The notes under the pieces were generated by a model. It was not told where the DNA came from. It made no database searches and was given only the letters and a program-made list of their open reading frames with translations. Both the position numbers and the translations under genes were made by a program. DNA of 13,082 nt from an uncultured Desulfovibrio sp. GTDB taxonomy: Bacteria; Desulfobacterota; Desulfovibrionia; Desulfovibrionales; Desulfovibrionaceae. This document shows, in pieces, positions 6,237 to 12,443 of the stretch. Every line of letters starts with the position of its first letter. Positions within the stretch are counted from its first letter, which is position 1. The DNA lies in NCBI GenBank assembly GCA_900553145.1, contig USCL01000088.1, positions 1 to 13,082 of the forward strand, given 5' to 3'.

Positions 6237-6728
6237 CTACCCGATTTCGTTAGTGTCGTCCTTGGTGTGGAACGGATTGAAGGAGGCTTCTTCCTTGAAC
6301 AGGGCTTCAAGATAGGACAGCGCGTTGTCGCTGCTGGTCTGCTTGATGCCGATGGCGCCGTAAGAGAAGTTCACGTGGAACTGCTTGACGCGGCCTGTTC
6401 CATAGCCGATTTCCATGAAACATTCCACCAGCGAGATGGGCCTGACGCTGATCGGGACCCATGTGCAGTCGTTTCCGTCCTCGATGCGGAGGCAGACGGC
6501 GGCAATCATTTTATTGTCGGCGATACGGAAAGGGGAGGTCTGATCCGGCAACGGGTTGCAGCATTCATCAATGCGCAGGGGAGCCACCAAATCCGGCTGT
6601 TGGCAGCCGATGTAAAATTCGAAAAGTTCCACGAAGGTCAGCAGCTGGCTGTACGCCGCGCTGCGGTATTCTTCTTCGACTTTTCTCCGTTGTTCGAACA
6701 TGGAACAGATTTCAGCGTAAGCGGACAT
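6237..6728 (-). CDS. Hypothetical protein, 163 residues
   Basis: I do not recognise this family. A helical N-terminus (about 5-40, MFEQRRKVEEEYRSAAYSQLLTFVELFEFYI) is followed by a mixed alpha/beta part: DNKMIAAVCLRIEDG, then WVPISVRPISLVECFMEIGYG, then KQFHVNFSYGAIGI. Six Cys are present, including an adjacent pair at 56-57. There is no signal peptide or membrane segment. The ATG at 6728 is chosen over upstream in-frame starts because GGAGGAGAG lies just before it and the upstream extension is poor in coding character. It is the first gene of a two-gene operon with the 170-residue gene downstream. Confidence 0.75.
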   Translation of the reverse strand: MSAYAEICSMFEQRRKVEEEYRSAAYSQLLTFVELFEFYIGCQQPDLVAPLRIDECCNPLPDQTSPFRIADNKMIAAVCLRIEDGNDCTWVPISVRPISLVECFMEIGYGTGRVKQFHVNFSYGAIGIKQTSSDNALSYLEALFKEEASFNPFHTKDDTNEIG

Positions 6729-7324
6729 GGATCTCTCCTCCTGCGGATGCGTTTTGCCGAACAGTATTTCGATGATGGCGTTTCCCGTACGGACAGTGGC
6801 CCGGAGGGGCGGGGAACGGCGCAGCCATGCGCGGCTCTCCCGGCGGGAAACGCATTTCCTTGTTCTCTTTGCTGTTGTACCGCGGCTTTCCTGTTGCAAT
6901 GGAAAAAGGCCCGCACGGAGCTTGCCGTTCCGTGCTACGCTGTTACCATGCAAGAAAGTTCAAAGATGATCAAGCTCCGGACAAGGAAAAGAAGGGCCGG
7001 TTCCCCGCTTTTCATCGTGCCCATGCCGTATGGGGACGGGGCCCGTTGCGGCGTCCCCCGGCAAGCTCCGGGCCGGGGCGAAACGCTCGCGGCAGGAAGC
7101 CTGTGATGCACCTTCCTTTTGGGAAAAGGGATGCCTGGGGGCTTCATGATCCGGGATGCCATCGCGGGGCAAAGGCCTCTTTTCCGCGTCCGCCTTCTCT
7201 GAAAACATTGATGAAATCGTTCAGCCCCAAAGCTCTCAGAGGTCTAAGGGGATATATAATGGAGGTTTCCCGGCGTTCGCGGCACCTTTTGCGCAAGGCA
7301 TAAAACGAATCAGGAGGTTTTTCC
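6729..7324. other. Gene-free stretch of about 600 bases
   Basis: No reading frame here has both a ribosome site and believable protein composition. It contains GC-rich inverted repeats: GCACGGA (6913-6919) with TCCGTGC (6929-6935), followed on the minus strand by GGGCCTTTTT; and GGGGACG (7032-7038) with CGTCCCC (7052-7058). A TATATAAT word ending at 7260 could be the -10 of the next gene, but no good -35 was found 16-18 bases before it. A small RNA on the minus strand ending near 6903 cannot be excluded. Confidence 0.4.
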
Positions 7325-7834
7325 ATGCGTAAACTTATTGTCGTGACGTACGATACGGAATTCAAGGCCGAAGAAGTACGGCTCGCGTTCCTGAAAATGC
7401 AGAAGTCATATCTTGTCTCGCTTGAAGACGCCGTGGTCGTCGAAAAGAAGCAGAACGGCAAGGTGAAGCTGCACCAGATGTACAATCTGACCGCCAGCGG
7501 GGCTGTCGGCGGCGGGTTCTGGGGCGTGCTCATCGGCCTGATCTTTATGAACCCGCTGCTCGGCCTTGTGGTCGGCGCCGGTGCCGGTGCCGTCGCCGGT
7601 GCTCTGAGCGACGTGGGCATCAATGACGATTTCATGAAGCAGCTTGCTGAAAAGCTGACCCCCGGCACCTCCGCCCTGTTCGTTCTGGTCGATTCCGACC
7701 TTACCGACAAGGTGCTCGAAGCTCTGCGCGGCACTGGCGGCACAGTCCTCCAGTCCTCGTTGTCCCATGAGGACGAAGCCAAGCTTCAGGCCGCCCTGCA
7801 CAGCGCCCGCGCCGCGCAGCAGGATGCCGAATAG
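7325..7834 (+). CDS. DUF1269 family membrane-associated protein
   Basis: A 169-residue protein matching the DUF1269 pattern. An N-terminal alpha/beta part (MRKLIVVTYD..., VSLEDAVVVEKKQNGKVKLHQ) is followed by a glycine-rich hydrophobic hairpin at about 57-98 (ASGAVGGGFWGVLIGLIF, then NPLLGLVVGAGAGAVAGAL). The sequence SDVGINDDFMKQLAEKLTPGTSALFVLV (95-122) is highly typical of the family, and a charged C-terminal helix ends it. The family's molecular role is not established; the hairpin suggests insertion in or association with the inner membrane. The ATG at 7325 is preceded by AGGAGG (7312-7317). It is a single-gene unit with its own terminator. Confidence 0.88.
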   Translation: MRKLIVVTYDTEFKAEEVRLAFLKMQKSYLVSLEDAVVVEKKQNGKVKLHQMYNLTASGAVGGGFWGVLIGLIFMNPLLGLVVGAGAGAVAGALSDVGINDDFMKQLAEKLTPGTSALFVLVDSDLTDKVLEALRGTGGTVLQSSLSHEDEAKLQAALHSARAAQQDAE

Positions 7835-7863
7835 CTCGCTGAAGCTCCCGAAAGGCAGTATGG

Positions 7864-7898
7864 AAAGGCCGCTTTCTCTCAGGGAAAGCGGCCTTTTT
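7864..7898 (+). terminator. Intrinsic terminator after the DUF1269 gene
   Basis: AAAGGCCGCTTTC (7864-7876) pairs perfectly over 13 bp with GAAAGCGGCCTTT (7884-7896). The loop is 7 bases and the T run ends at 7898. It lies 29 bases past the stop at 7834. This is the strongest terminator in the window. Confidence 0.92.
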
Positions 7899-8015
7899 GC
7901 GTGCGGGACACGAGGGCGGCGAGGGGCCCCGCATGCGTGCAGACGGATGCGGGGGCATGGCCGGAGCCCCGGCCGGGCGATCTGTTTTTCCACATGCGCG
8001 GGCGAAAGAACCCGT

Positions 8016-8795
8016 TTATGCGTTTTCCAGCTTGCCGAGGTTGTCCACGACCAGCGAGGGCTGGCGTTCGAGGCCGGGCAGGTCGCTGGCCTTGGCTTCG
8101 CCGCTGAGGACGAGGATGAAGTCGATGCCCGCGTTCTCGGCGAGCTTCTTGTCCGTGCTCAGGCGGTCGCCGACCATAACCATGTCTTGTTTGGCGTAGG
8201 TCTGGAGAAGCGTGCCGAGCACGGCCGGGTCGGGCTTGCCGAAGATATGCTGCGGGCGGCGGCCCGTAGCGGTTTCGAACAGCGACATGAAGCTGCCCGC
8301 GTCCGGGAGCGGCCCTTGCGGGGAAGGGCAGACGAGATCCGGATGCGTGGCGAGGTAGGCGACTTCCGGGTTTTGCAGCAGCAGGGCCGCATGGGTGAGC
8401 TTTTCATAGGTCAGCTCGGTGTCGTAAGCCAGCACGACGGCTTCCGCGCCTTCGGATGTGCCGTAGCCGAGGACGTTCAGCTCCGGCATGCGCTCGCGCA
8501 GGCAGGCCACGAAATCGCGGTTCCCCACCGGGTAGACCGTGCGGATGCCGCTCGCCCGCAGGTGGGCGATGAGCGGCGTCACCGGCGAAAGGATGCGGTC
8601 GAGCGTCGCCGGGATGCCCATCCGGGTCAGCTTGTTCACATAGGTCGTTGGGGCCTTTGACGTATTGTTGCTGAGGAAATGGAAATCGATGGTATCCCAG
8701 TGGCGGAGGATGAAATCGACGGTTTCCTGAATGGGGATGTCGCCGAGGTAGACCGTTCCGTCCAGATCCAGAACAAAACATTTTTTGTTGAGCAT
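8016..8795 (-). CDS. HAD-superfamily hydrolase, subfamily IIA (NagD/phosphoglycolate-phosphatase type)
   Basis: A 259-residue cytosolic phosphatase of the HAD fold. Motif I is DLDGT (10-14), with nucleophile Asp10 and general acid Asp12. Motif II is FLSNNTS (40-46), motif III the Lys of FGKPDP (Lys187), and motif IV VGDRLSTD (208-215) with Asp210 and Asp215. The large C2-type cap between motifs II and III is the mark of subfamily IIA, whose members act on sugar phosphates, glycerol phosphate, phosphoglycolate or nucleotides; the substrate cannot be read from sequence. The frame is open far upstream antisense to the deoR gene, but ATG 8795 puts motif I at the normal position. It is divergent from the DeoR-type regulator, which may control it. 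Confidence 0.9.
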   Translation of the reverse strand: MLNKKCFVLDLDGTVYLGDIPIQETVDFILRHWDTIDFHFLSNNTSKAPTTYVNKLTRMGIPATLDRILSPVTPLIAHLRASGIRTVYPVGNRDFVACLRERMPELNVLGYGTSEGAEAVVLAYDTELTYEKLTHAALLLQNPEVAYLATHPDLVCPSPQGPLPDAGSFMSLFETATGRRPQHIFGKPDPAVLGTLLQTYAKQDMVMVGDRLSTDKKLAENAGIDFILVLSGEAKASDLPGLERQPSLVVDNLGKLENA

Positions 8796-8890
8796 GGCAG
8801 TCTTCCGGGGATCAGTGTTGGAAAGCGCGTTACCATACGGAGACTTTACACGCCTGTCCAGCCGGATTGCCCTGAACGGCATTGTTCCCC

Positions 8891-8926
8891 ACAGACTGTT
8901 GAACCAAAAGGAAGAACAGGATAAAA
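8891..8926 (+). promoter_or_regulatory. Possible deoR-gene promoter with overlapping dyad
   Basis: TTGAAC (8899-8904) and ATAAAA (8921-8926), 16 bases apart, form a modest promoter pair. Overlapping it, CTGTTGAACC (8896-8905) and GGAAGAACAG (8910-8919) form an imperfect dyad with outer arms CTGTT/AACAG. ACAG at 8891-8894 adds a third half-site. It could be an autoregulatory operator for the divergent deoR and phosphatase genes. The evidence is weak. Confidence 0.3.
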
Positions 8927-8948
8927 GCGGAGGGCACAGGGGGAATAC

Positions 8949-9710
8949 ATGAGCAAAACTTCCGCTCGTCATCAGGCCTTGCAGGAGTTCCTTTCGGCCC
9001 GCGGGTACGCGACCATCGAGGAGCTGGCCCGGCATTTTGAAGTGACGCCGCAGACGGTCCGCAAAGACATCAATGCCCTTGCCGAGGAGGGAAAGGTGCA
9101 GCGCTTCCACGGCGGGGCGGGCATGGTTTCCGGCTCGGAGAACATCGTCTATGACGAGCGCAAGGGCATCTGCCAAGAGGAAAAGCGCCGCATCGGCGCT
9201 CTGTTGGCGACGCATATTCCGGATGGCGTCTCCGTGTGCATCAATATCGGGACCACCACCGAAGAGGCGGCGCGCGCCCTGCTTGAGCACAAGAACCTGC
9301 GCGTGGTGACCAACAGCATCAACGTGGCTTCCATCTGCGCCCGCAACTCCTCCTTTGACGTGGTGGTCGCCTGCGGCACGGTCCGGCATCGGGACAACGG
9401 CATCGTCGGGGCCAGCGCCGAGCGCTTTATCCGCGAGTTCCGCGTGGACTACGGCATCATCGGCATTTCCGGCATCGACGAGGAGGGCAACCTGCTCGAT
9501 TACGATTACCGCGAGGTCGCCGTGGCCCGCACCATCATCGAGTGTTCCCGCCGGGTGTTCCTCGTGACCGACAGCTCCAAGTTCGGGCGGCCCGCCATGG
9601 TCCGCGTCGCGCATCTTTCCGACATCAACGCGCTGTTCACCAACGGCCCCCTCGACAAGAAATGGGGGGATCTTCTTCACGAGCACGGTGTGGAATTGTT
9701 TATGGTTTGA
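8949..9710 (+). CDS. DeoR/GlpR-family transcriptional repressor
   Basis: A 253-residue DNA-binding regulator. The N-terminal helix-turn-helix covers about 8-56 with the family signature TIEELARHFEVTPQTVRKDI and GKVQRFHGGA. The C-terminal sugar-phosphate sensor domain carries INIGTTTEEAA (98-108), VVTNSINVA, CGTVRHRDNGIVG, GISGIDEEGNLLDYD and VTDSSKFGRPA (206-216). Members bind a phosphorylated sugar or glycerol 3-phosphate as inducer; GlpR-like repressors are the closest by eye. GGGGGAA precedes the ATG at 8949. It is divergent from a HAD-IIA phosphatase, consistent with control of a phospho-sugar or glycerol-phosphate response. No transport or kinase gene lies beside it, so the regulon and effector are open. 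Confidence 0.9.
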   Translation: MSKTSARHQALQEFLSARGYATIEELARHFEVTPQTVRKDINALAEEGKVQRFHGGAGMVSGSENIVYDERKGICQEEKRRIGALLATHIPDGVSVCINIGTTTEEAARALLEHKNLRVVTNSINVASICARNSSFDVVVACGTVRHRDNGIVGASAERFIREFRVDYGIIGISGIDEEGNLLDYDYREVAVARTIIECSRRVFLVTDSSKFGRPAMVRVAHLSDINALFTNGPLDKKWGDLLHEHGVELFMV

Positions 9711-9717
9711 CAAGGTT

Positions 9718-9818
9718 AGGAAAAGGAGCCTTTCCTGAAGCCCCCGCTTCCCCCAAGCCTGCCGGTATGGAGCGCACCTATCCCTCCCCAAGGCTTCCGC
9801 TTGTATCGGATTTTTTTT
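9718..9818 (+). terminator. Repeat copy 2, carrying the deoR-gene terminator
   Basis: Directly behind the stop at 9710 is a short hairpin (AGGAAAAG against CTTTCCT), then the repeat core 9747-9811 shared with 4041-4110. Within the core, CCGGTATGGAGCG (9762-9774) pairs with CGCTTGTATCGG (9798-9809). This gives about 12 bp with G-U pairs and one bulge, followed by eight T (9811-9818). In this copy the repeat therefore ends in a working-looking intrinsic terminator. Confidence 0.6.
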
Positions 9819-9861
9819 GAAGCCGGGATGAGCACTCCGGAGTCAGGGTTTCGAGTTGATT

Positions 9862-10284
9862 CTAGAGAAAAAAAAGCAGGTTGTACCAGAAATGGACGGC
9901 GGCGCAGAGCCAGAGCGAGCGGTGGCGCGTCCAGAGGCTTCCGAAGACGAGCGAGGGGAAAAATGTCAGCGCCGCCATGAGGGGGCTGTGCGTCGGCAGG
10001 TGGGAAAGCGCGAAGAGGGCTGACGCCAGCAGCATGCCGCCTGTAAACGGCCCCCATGCGCCCGGCACGCATCGCTCAAGCTGGCGTTGGAGCAGGGCGC
10101 GGTATGCGAGTTCCTCCGTCAGGGCCGCGGACGCGAGACGCCACAGCGGGGGCATGTTGCCCGCCGGGAACAACAGCCCGATGCCCCCGAGCAGGAACGC
10201 CAGCCAGACCAGCCGATCCCGGAAAGAACCGGTGAAACGGCCGATACTCAACGATTCCCGTATGTCCCGCCACAATTCCCGCAT
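9862..10284 (-). CDS. Small CPBP (CAAX-type) intramembrane glutamic protease
   Basis: A 140-residue membrane protein with the three motifs of the CPBP/Abi family. These are EELAYR (57-62, the EExxxR motif with catalytic Glu), ALSHLPTHS with His95, and AAVHFWYNLL with His131 and Asn135 (HxxxN). Hydrophobic segments lie at about 24-40, 83-95, 103-118 and 124-140. Typical CPBP proteins are 200-300 residues with several more helices, so this is close to a minimal catalytic core. It resembles in size the short proteases paired with C-terminal sorting signals, though no partner substrate is visible here. GAGGA lies 7-8 bases before the ATG at 10284. The gene is complete, not truncated: the motifs run to the C-terminus. 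It is convergent with deoR. Confidence 0.85.
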   Translation of the reverse strand: MRELWRDIRESLSIGRFTGSFRDRLVWLAFLLGGIGLLFPAGNMPPLWRLASAALTEELAYRALLQRQLERCVPGAWGPFTGGMLLASALFALSHLPTHSPLMAALTFFPSLVFGSLWTRHRSLWLCAAVHFWYNLLFFL

Positions 10285-10352
10285 TTCGTATCCTCAATCA
10301 TCCGAACCTTTCCCTTTTTTCCTCCATGCAGCGGGAGTGCCGCCGCATGGCC

Positions 10353-10452
10353 TTCCCTATTGGCCGAAAGCCTTTGGGGGACGGAGGGGCTGGTCGCGAG
10401 CCGCACGGGCAGGTTTGGGGAAGGGGAGAAGGGCTTTCCTCCTCTTCCCCAA
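10353..10452 (-). repeat. Dispersed intergenic repeat, copy 3
   Basis: On the minus strand, starting 12 bases behind the stop of the TPR gene, there is a perfect 9-bp stem, TTGGGGAAG (read from 10452) with CTTCCCCAA (ending 10415). The core follows, with AAACCTGCC, GCGGCTCGCGA, CAGCCCCTCC and CCCCCAAAGG. The first half of the core matches copy 1 closely; the second half has three extra bases and a different end (CCAATAGGGAA). No T tract follows the stem. Confidence 0.55.
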
Positions 10453-10463
10453 TAGTCCCTTTT

Positions 10464-11474
10464 CTAAAAGAAGTCCCGGCAACGCCCGGCGTTCTCGTAT
10501 TTTTCCAGACGGTCGCACTCGCCGAGTTCGCAGGCTTTTTTCAGATCCTGACAGGCGTTTTCCGTTTCACGCAGCAGAAAGCGCACGTCGCCGCGGTTGA
10601 TGTACGCGCCCGCCAGATCCGGGATGAAGGCGATGGCCCGCGTGTAGTCGTCGATGGCGGCCTTGAATGCCTTCTGCTCCTTGAGCACGTTCGCCCGGTT
10701 GTAATAATACTCGCCCTGCTCGGGACGCAAGGCGACGGCCCGGTCAAGATGCGCCTTCGCGCTGGCGTAATTGCCGGCGCGCAGCATCACCACGCCGAGG
10801 GCGTTCTGCGCTTCGGCATCATCGGGATGCTCCCGCGCGTACGTGCCGAGATTCGTGCCCGCGTCGTCCGTGAGCCCCATCTGATACATGGCGAGCGCCT
10901 TGTTGTAGAGCACTTCCGGAGACGCCGCATCCGTGCCGCCGACCAGCGAAAGCTGCTGGAGGGCCTTTTCAGGCTGCTGCCTCTGGATGAGGATGCCCGC
11001 CTTGCCCACGAGGGCTTCGGGATTGGTGGGATCGATCCGCAAGGCCGCATCGAATTGCCGTTCGGCCCCCTTGTAGTCATTGGCGGCGTACAGCGCCGTG
11101 CCCGCATTGGCATGGAGCGCGGCGGAACCGGGCGCGATGGACACGGCGCGTTCGAAGGTCGCGGCGGCGTTCTGCGGCTGGTTGCAGCTCAGGTAGGCCA
11201 TGCCGAGCCCGTTGAGCAGGGCGGGGTGCTCCTGCTGCTGCAACGCGGCGCTGAAACGGCGGATGCTCTCGCGGCAGTCGCCTTGCTGATAGGCTTCGAC
11301 GGCTTCGTTCATCGTACTGGCCGGAAACGTGGGTACGGCTCCCTGTTTCCGCATGGGCGTACAGCCGGAAGCCGCCATGAGGACGAAGGCGGCGCATAGG
11401 GCCGCCGCGGCGAAACGGAAGGGGGCCCGGCCGGAAAACGCGGGTTGCGGGACGAGACGGTGAGCCGACATCAT
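10464..11474 (-). CDS. TPR-repeat lipoprotein, coupled to T2SS pseudopilin genes
   Basis: A 336-residue tetratricopeptide-repeat protein. A hydrophobic stretch (about 19-34) leads to LMAASGC, a lipobox with Cys38, so it is probably an outer- or inner-membrane lipoprotein facing the periplasm. From about 54 to 310 there are roughly seven TPR units, for example AALHANAGTALYAANDYKGAERQFDAALRIDP and YYYNRANVLKEQKAFKAAIDDYTRAIAFIP. The C-terminus has four Cys (308, 315, 320, 332) that could form disulfides. The ATG at 11474 overlaps the gspH stop (ATGA), with AAGGAG just upstream; a second ATG follows at once. Coupling to gspG-gspH suggests a role in T2SS assembly, perhaps like a pilotin or scaffold. 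That role is inference. Confidence 0.87.
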   Translation of the reverse strand: MMSAHRLVPQPAFSGRAPFRFAAAALCAAFVLMAASGCTPMRKQGAVPTFPASTMNEAVEAYQQGDCRESIRRFSAALQQQEHPALLNGLGMAYLSCNQPQNAAATFERAVSIAPGSAALHANAGTALYAANDYKGAERQFDAALRIDPTNPEALVGKAGILIQRQQPEKALQQLSLVGGTDAASPEVLYNKALAMYQMGLTDDAGTNLGTYAREHPDDAEAQNALGVVMLRAGNYASAKAHLDRAVALRPEQGEYYYNRANVLKEQKAFKAAIDDYTRAIAFIPDLAGAYINRGDVRFLLRETENACQDLKKACELGECDRLEKYENAGRCRDFF

Positions 11475-11956
11475 AAGAACTCCTTGCGAATCTGTTCCAG
11501 AGAAAACCGCCCTTCGAGGATGCGGGCCGTTCCCGTGGCCGGGATGTAGACCGAGAGGGTATCCTGGCCGGACTGAAGGTGAACGACGTGTTCCTGCACC
11601 ACGCCGAGGGGATGGAACAGCAGTTTTTGTGAACCGCCGAGCAGGTAGTGTTCGTCGACCGAGGCGGCGGCCATGCCCTTGGGGAAGGTTTCCCCGAGCG
11701 GGGGGTCGCCGTTTTCGGAGGTGATTTCCATAAACGCTTGGCCGAGTTCGAGCGTGACCGGGGCGTTGAGCAGGAGCGCCCGGCTGCGGGCCGTGGCGGC
11801 CGCGGTGACGAGCGCCTGCGCCCCGGCATAGAGCGGGTTGCGTTCGACGGAGAGCGCGCCCGCGCCCACGGCCACCAGCACGCCCATGATCACGAGTACG
11901 ATGAGCAGTTCAAGCAGCGTGAACCCGGCGGACCGCCGTTCAGCGGTCGGGCACAT
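11471..11956 (-). CDS. gspH: Type II secretion minor pseudopilin GspH-like
   Basis: A 161-residue prepilin-like protein of the T2SS pseudopilus, processed by the prepilin peptidase and held in the inner membrane until assembly. The type III signal is RRSAG|FTLLELLIVLVIMGVLVAVGA. Cleavage falls after Gly11, Glu16 is the mature position-5 Glu, and the hydrophobic helix runs to about 35. The rest is a small globular domain with AQALVTAAATARSRALLLNAPVTLEL, the GspH/FimT pattern of an Ala-rich helix then a beta strand. Length fits GspH. It begins inside gspG (17-base overlap) and ends on the TPR-gene start, so all three are translationally linked. GspI or another minor pseudopilin is less likely from length and position. 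Confidence 0.85.
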   Translation of the reverse strand: MCPTAERRSAGFTLLELLIVLVIMGVLVAVGAGALSVERNPLYAGAQALVTAAATARSRALLLNAPVTLELGQAFMEITSENGDPPLGETFPKGMAAASVDEHYLLGGSQKLLFHPLGVVQEHVVHLQSGQDTLSVYIPATGTARILEGRFSLEQIRKEFL

Positions 11957-12392
11957 CTTCGCCCCAGATGTCGGCGGCTTCGCCTTCGCCGCCTTCCGCG
12001 CCGTCGGATCCGAGGCTCATGATTTCAAACGGCACCTTCTGGCCGGGCGCGGTGTAGACGTAATCGTTGCCCCACGGGTCCTTGGGGATTTTGGTGATGT
12101 AGCCGTTGGCCGGATAGTTCTTCGGCGTCTTGCCGATGGCCGGACGGGTGACGAGCGCGTCGAGCCCCTGTTCCGTGGACGGGTAGAACCCGTTGTCGAG
12201 ATAGAATTTCTTGACCGCCGTGGACAGGTTCTCGATCTGCATCTTGGCCTGAACCACGCGGGCCTTGTGGGGCTCGTCCATGAATTTCGGGGCGACGATG
12301 GCCCCGAGGATGCCCAGAATGACGATGACGATCATCAGTTCGAGCAGGGTGAACCCGCTGTCGGTCCGTTTCCGAGTGTGTTTGTTGTCCAT
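11940..12392 (-). CDS. gspG: Type II secretion major pseudopilin GspG
   Basis: The main subunit of the T2SS pseudopilus, 150 residues. The prepilin signal is RKRTDSG|FTLLELMIVIVILGILGAIVAP, with cleavage after Gly13 and Glu18 at mature position 5. Family marks follow in order: MQIENLSTAVKKFYLDNGFYPSTEQGLDALV (51-81), IPKDPWGNDYVYTAPG (102-117) and SLGSDGAEGGEGEAADI (126-142), the calcium-site loop of GspG. GGAGGAGAAAG precedes the ATG at 12392. It follows gspK by 51 bases and overlaps gspH by 17. The call is close to certain from the motif set and length. Confidence 0.96.
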   Translation of the reverse strand: MDNKHTRKRTDSGFTLLELMIVIVILGILGAIVAPKFMDEPHKARVVQAKMQIENLSTAVKKFYLDNGFYPSTEQGLDALVTRPAIGKTPKNYPANGYITKIPKDPWGNDYVYTAPGQKVPFEIMSLGSDGAEGGEGEAADIWGEDVPDR

Positions 12393-12443
12393 CTTTCTCC
12401 TCCTGTCGGGCGCGGGTGTGCGTAATCAGAGCCGGGCGGCGGG

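Noticed and set aside
6231..7106. Plus-strand frame of 291 codons opposite the 163-residue gene
   Set aside because: Its first half is the complement of a gene with a good ribosome site. The second half lacks protein-like composition, and no start site is supported.
6827..7303. Plus-strand frame of 158 codons before the DUF1269 gene
   Set aside because: Composition is dominated by Arg, Pro and Gly with no motif and no ribosome site.
7937..8000. GGCCGG/CCGGCC hairpin as terminator of the HAD phosphatase gene
   Set aside because: In the gene's direction the stem is followed by C- and G-rich bases, not T. The TTTTT lies on the other side, which belongs to no nearby plus-strand gene after the 7898 terminator.
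8016..9791. A 591-codon minus-strand frame extending the HAD phosphatase upstream
   Set aside because: The extension is antisense to the well-supported DeoR gene. The HAD nucleophile motif sits 10 residues after ATG 8795, the normal place.
9834..9843. ACTCCGGAGT palindrome between the deoR gene and the CPBP gene
   Set aside because: A 10-base self-complementary word between two convergent gene ends is compatible with chance and has no T tract beside it.
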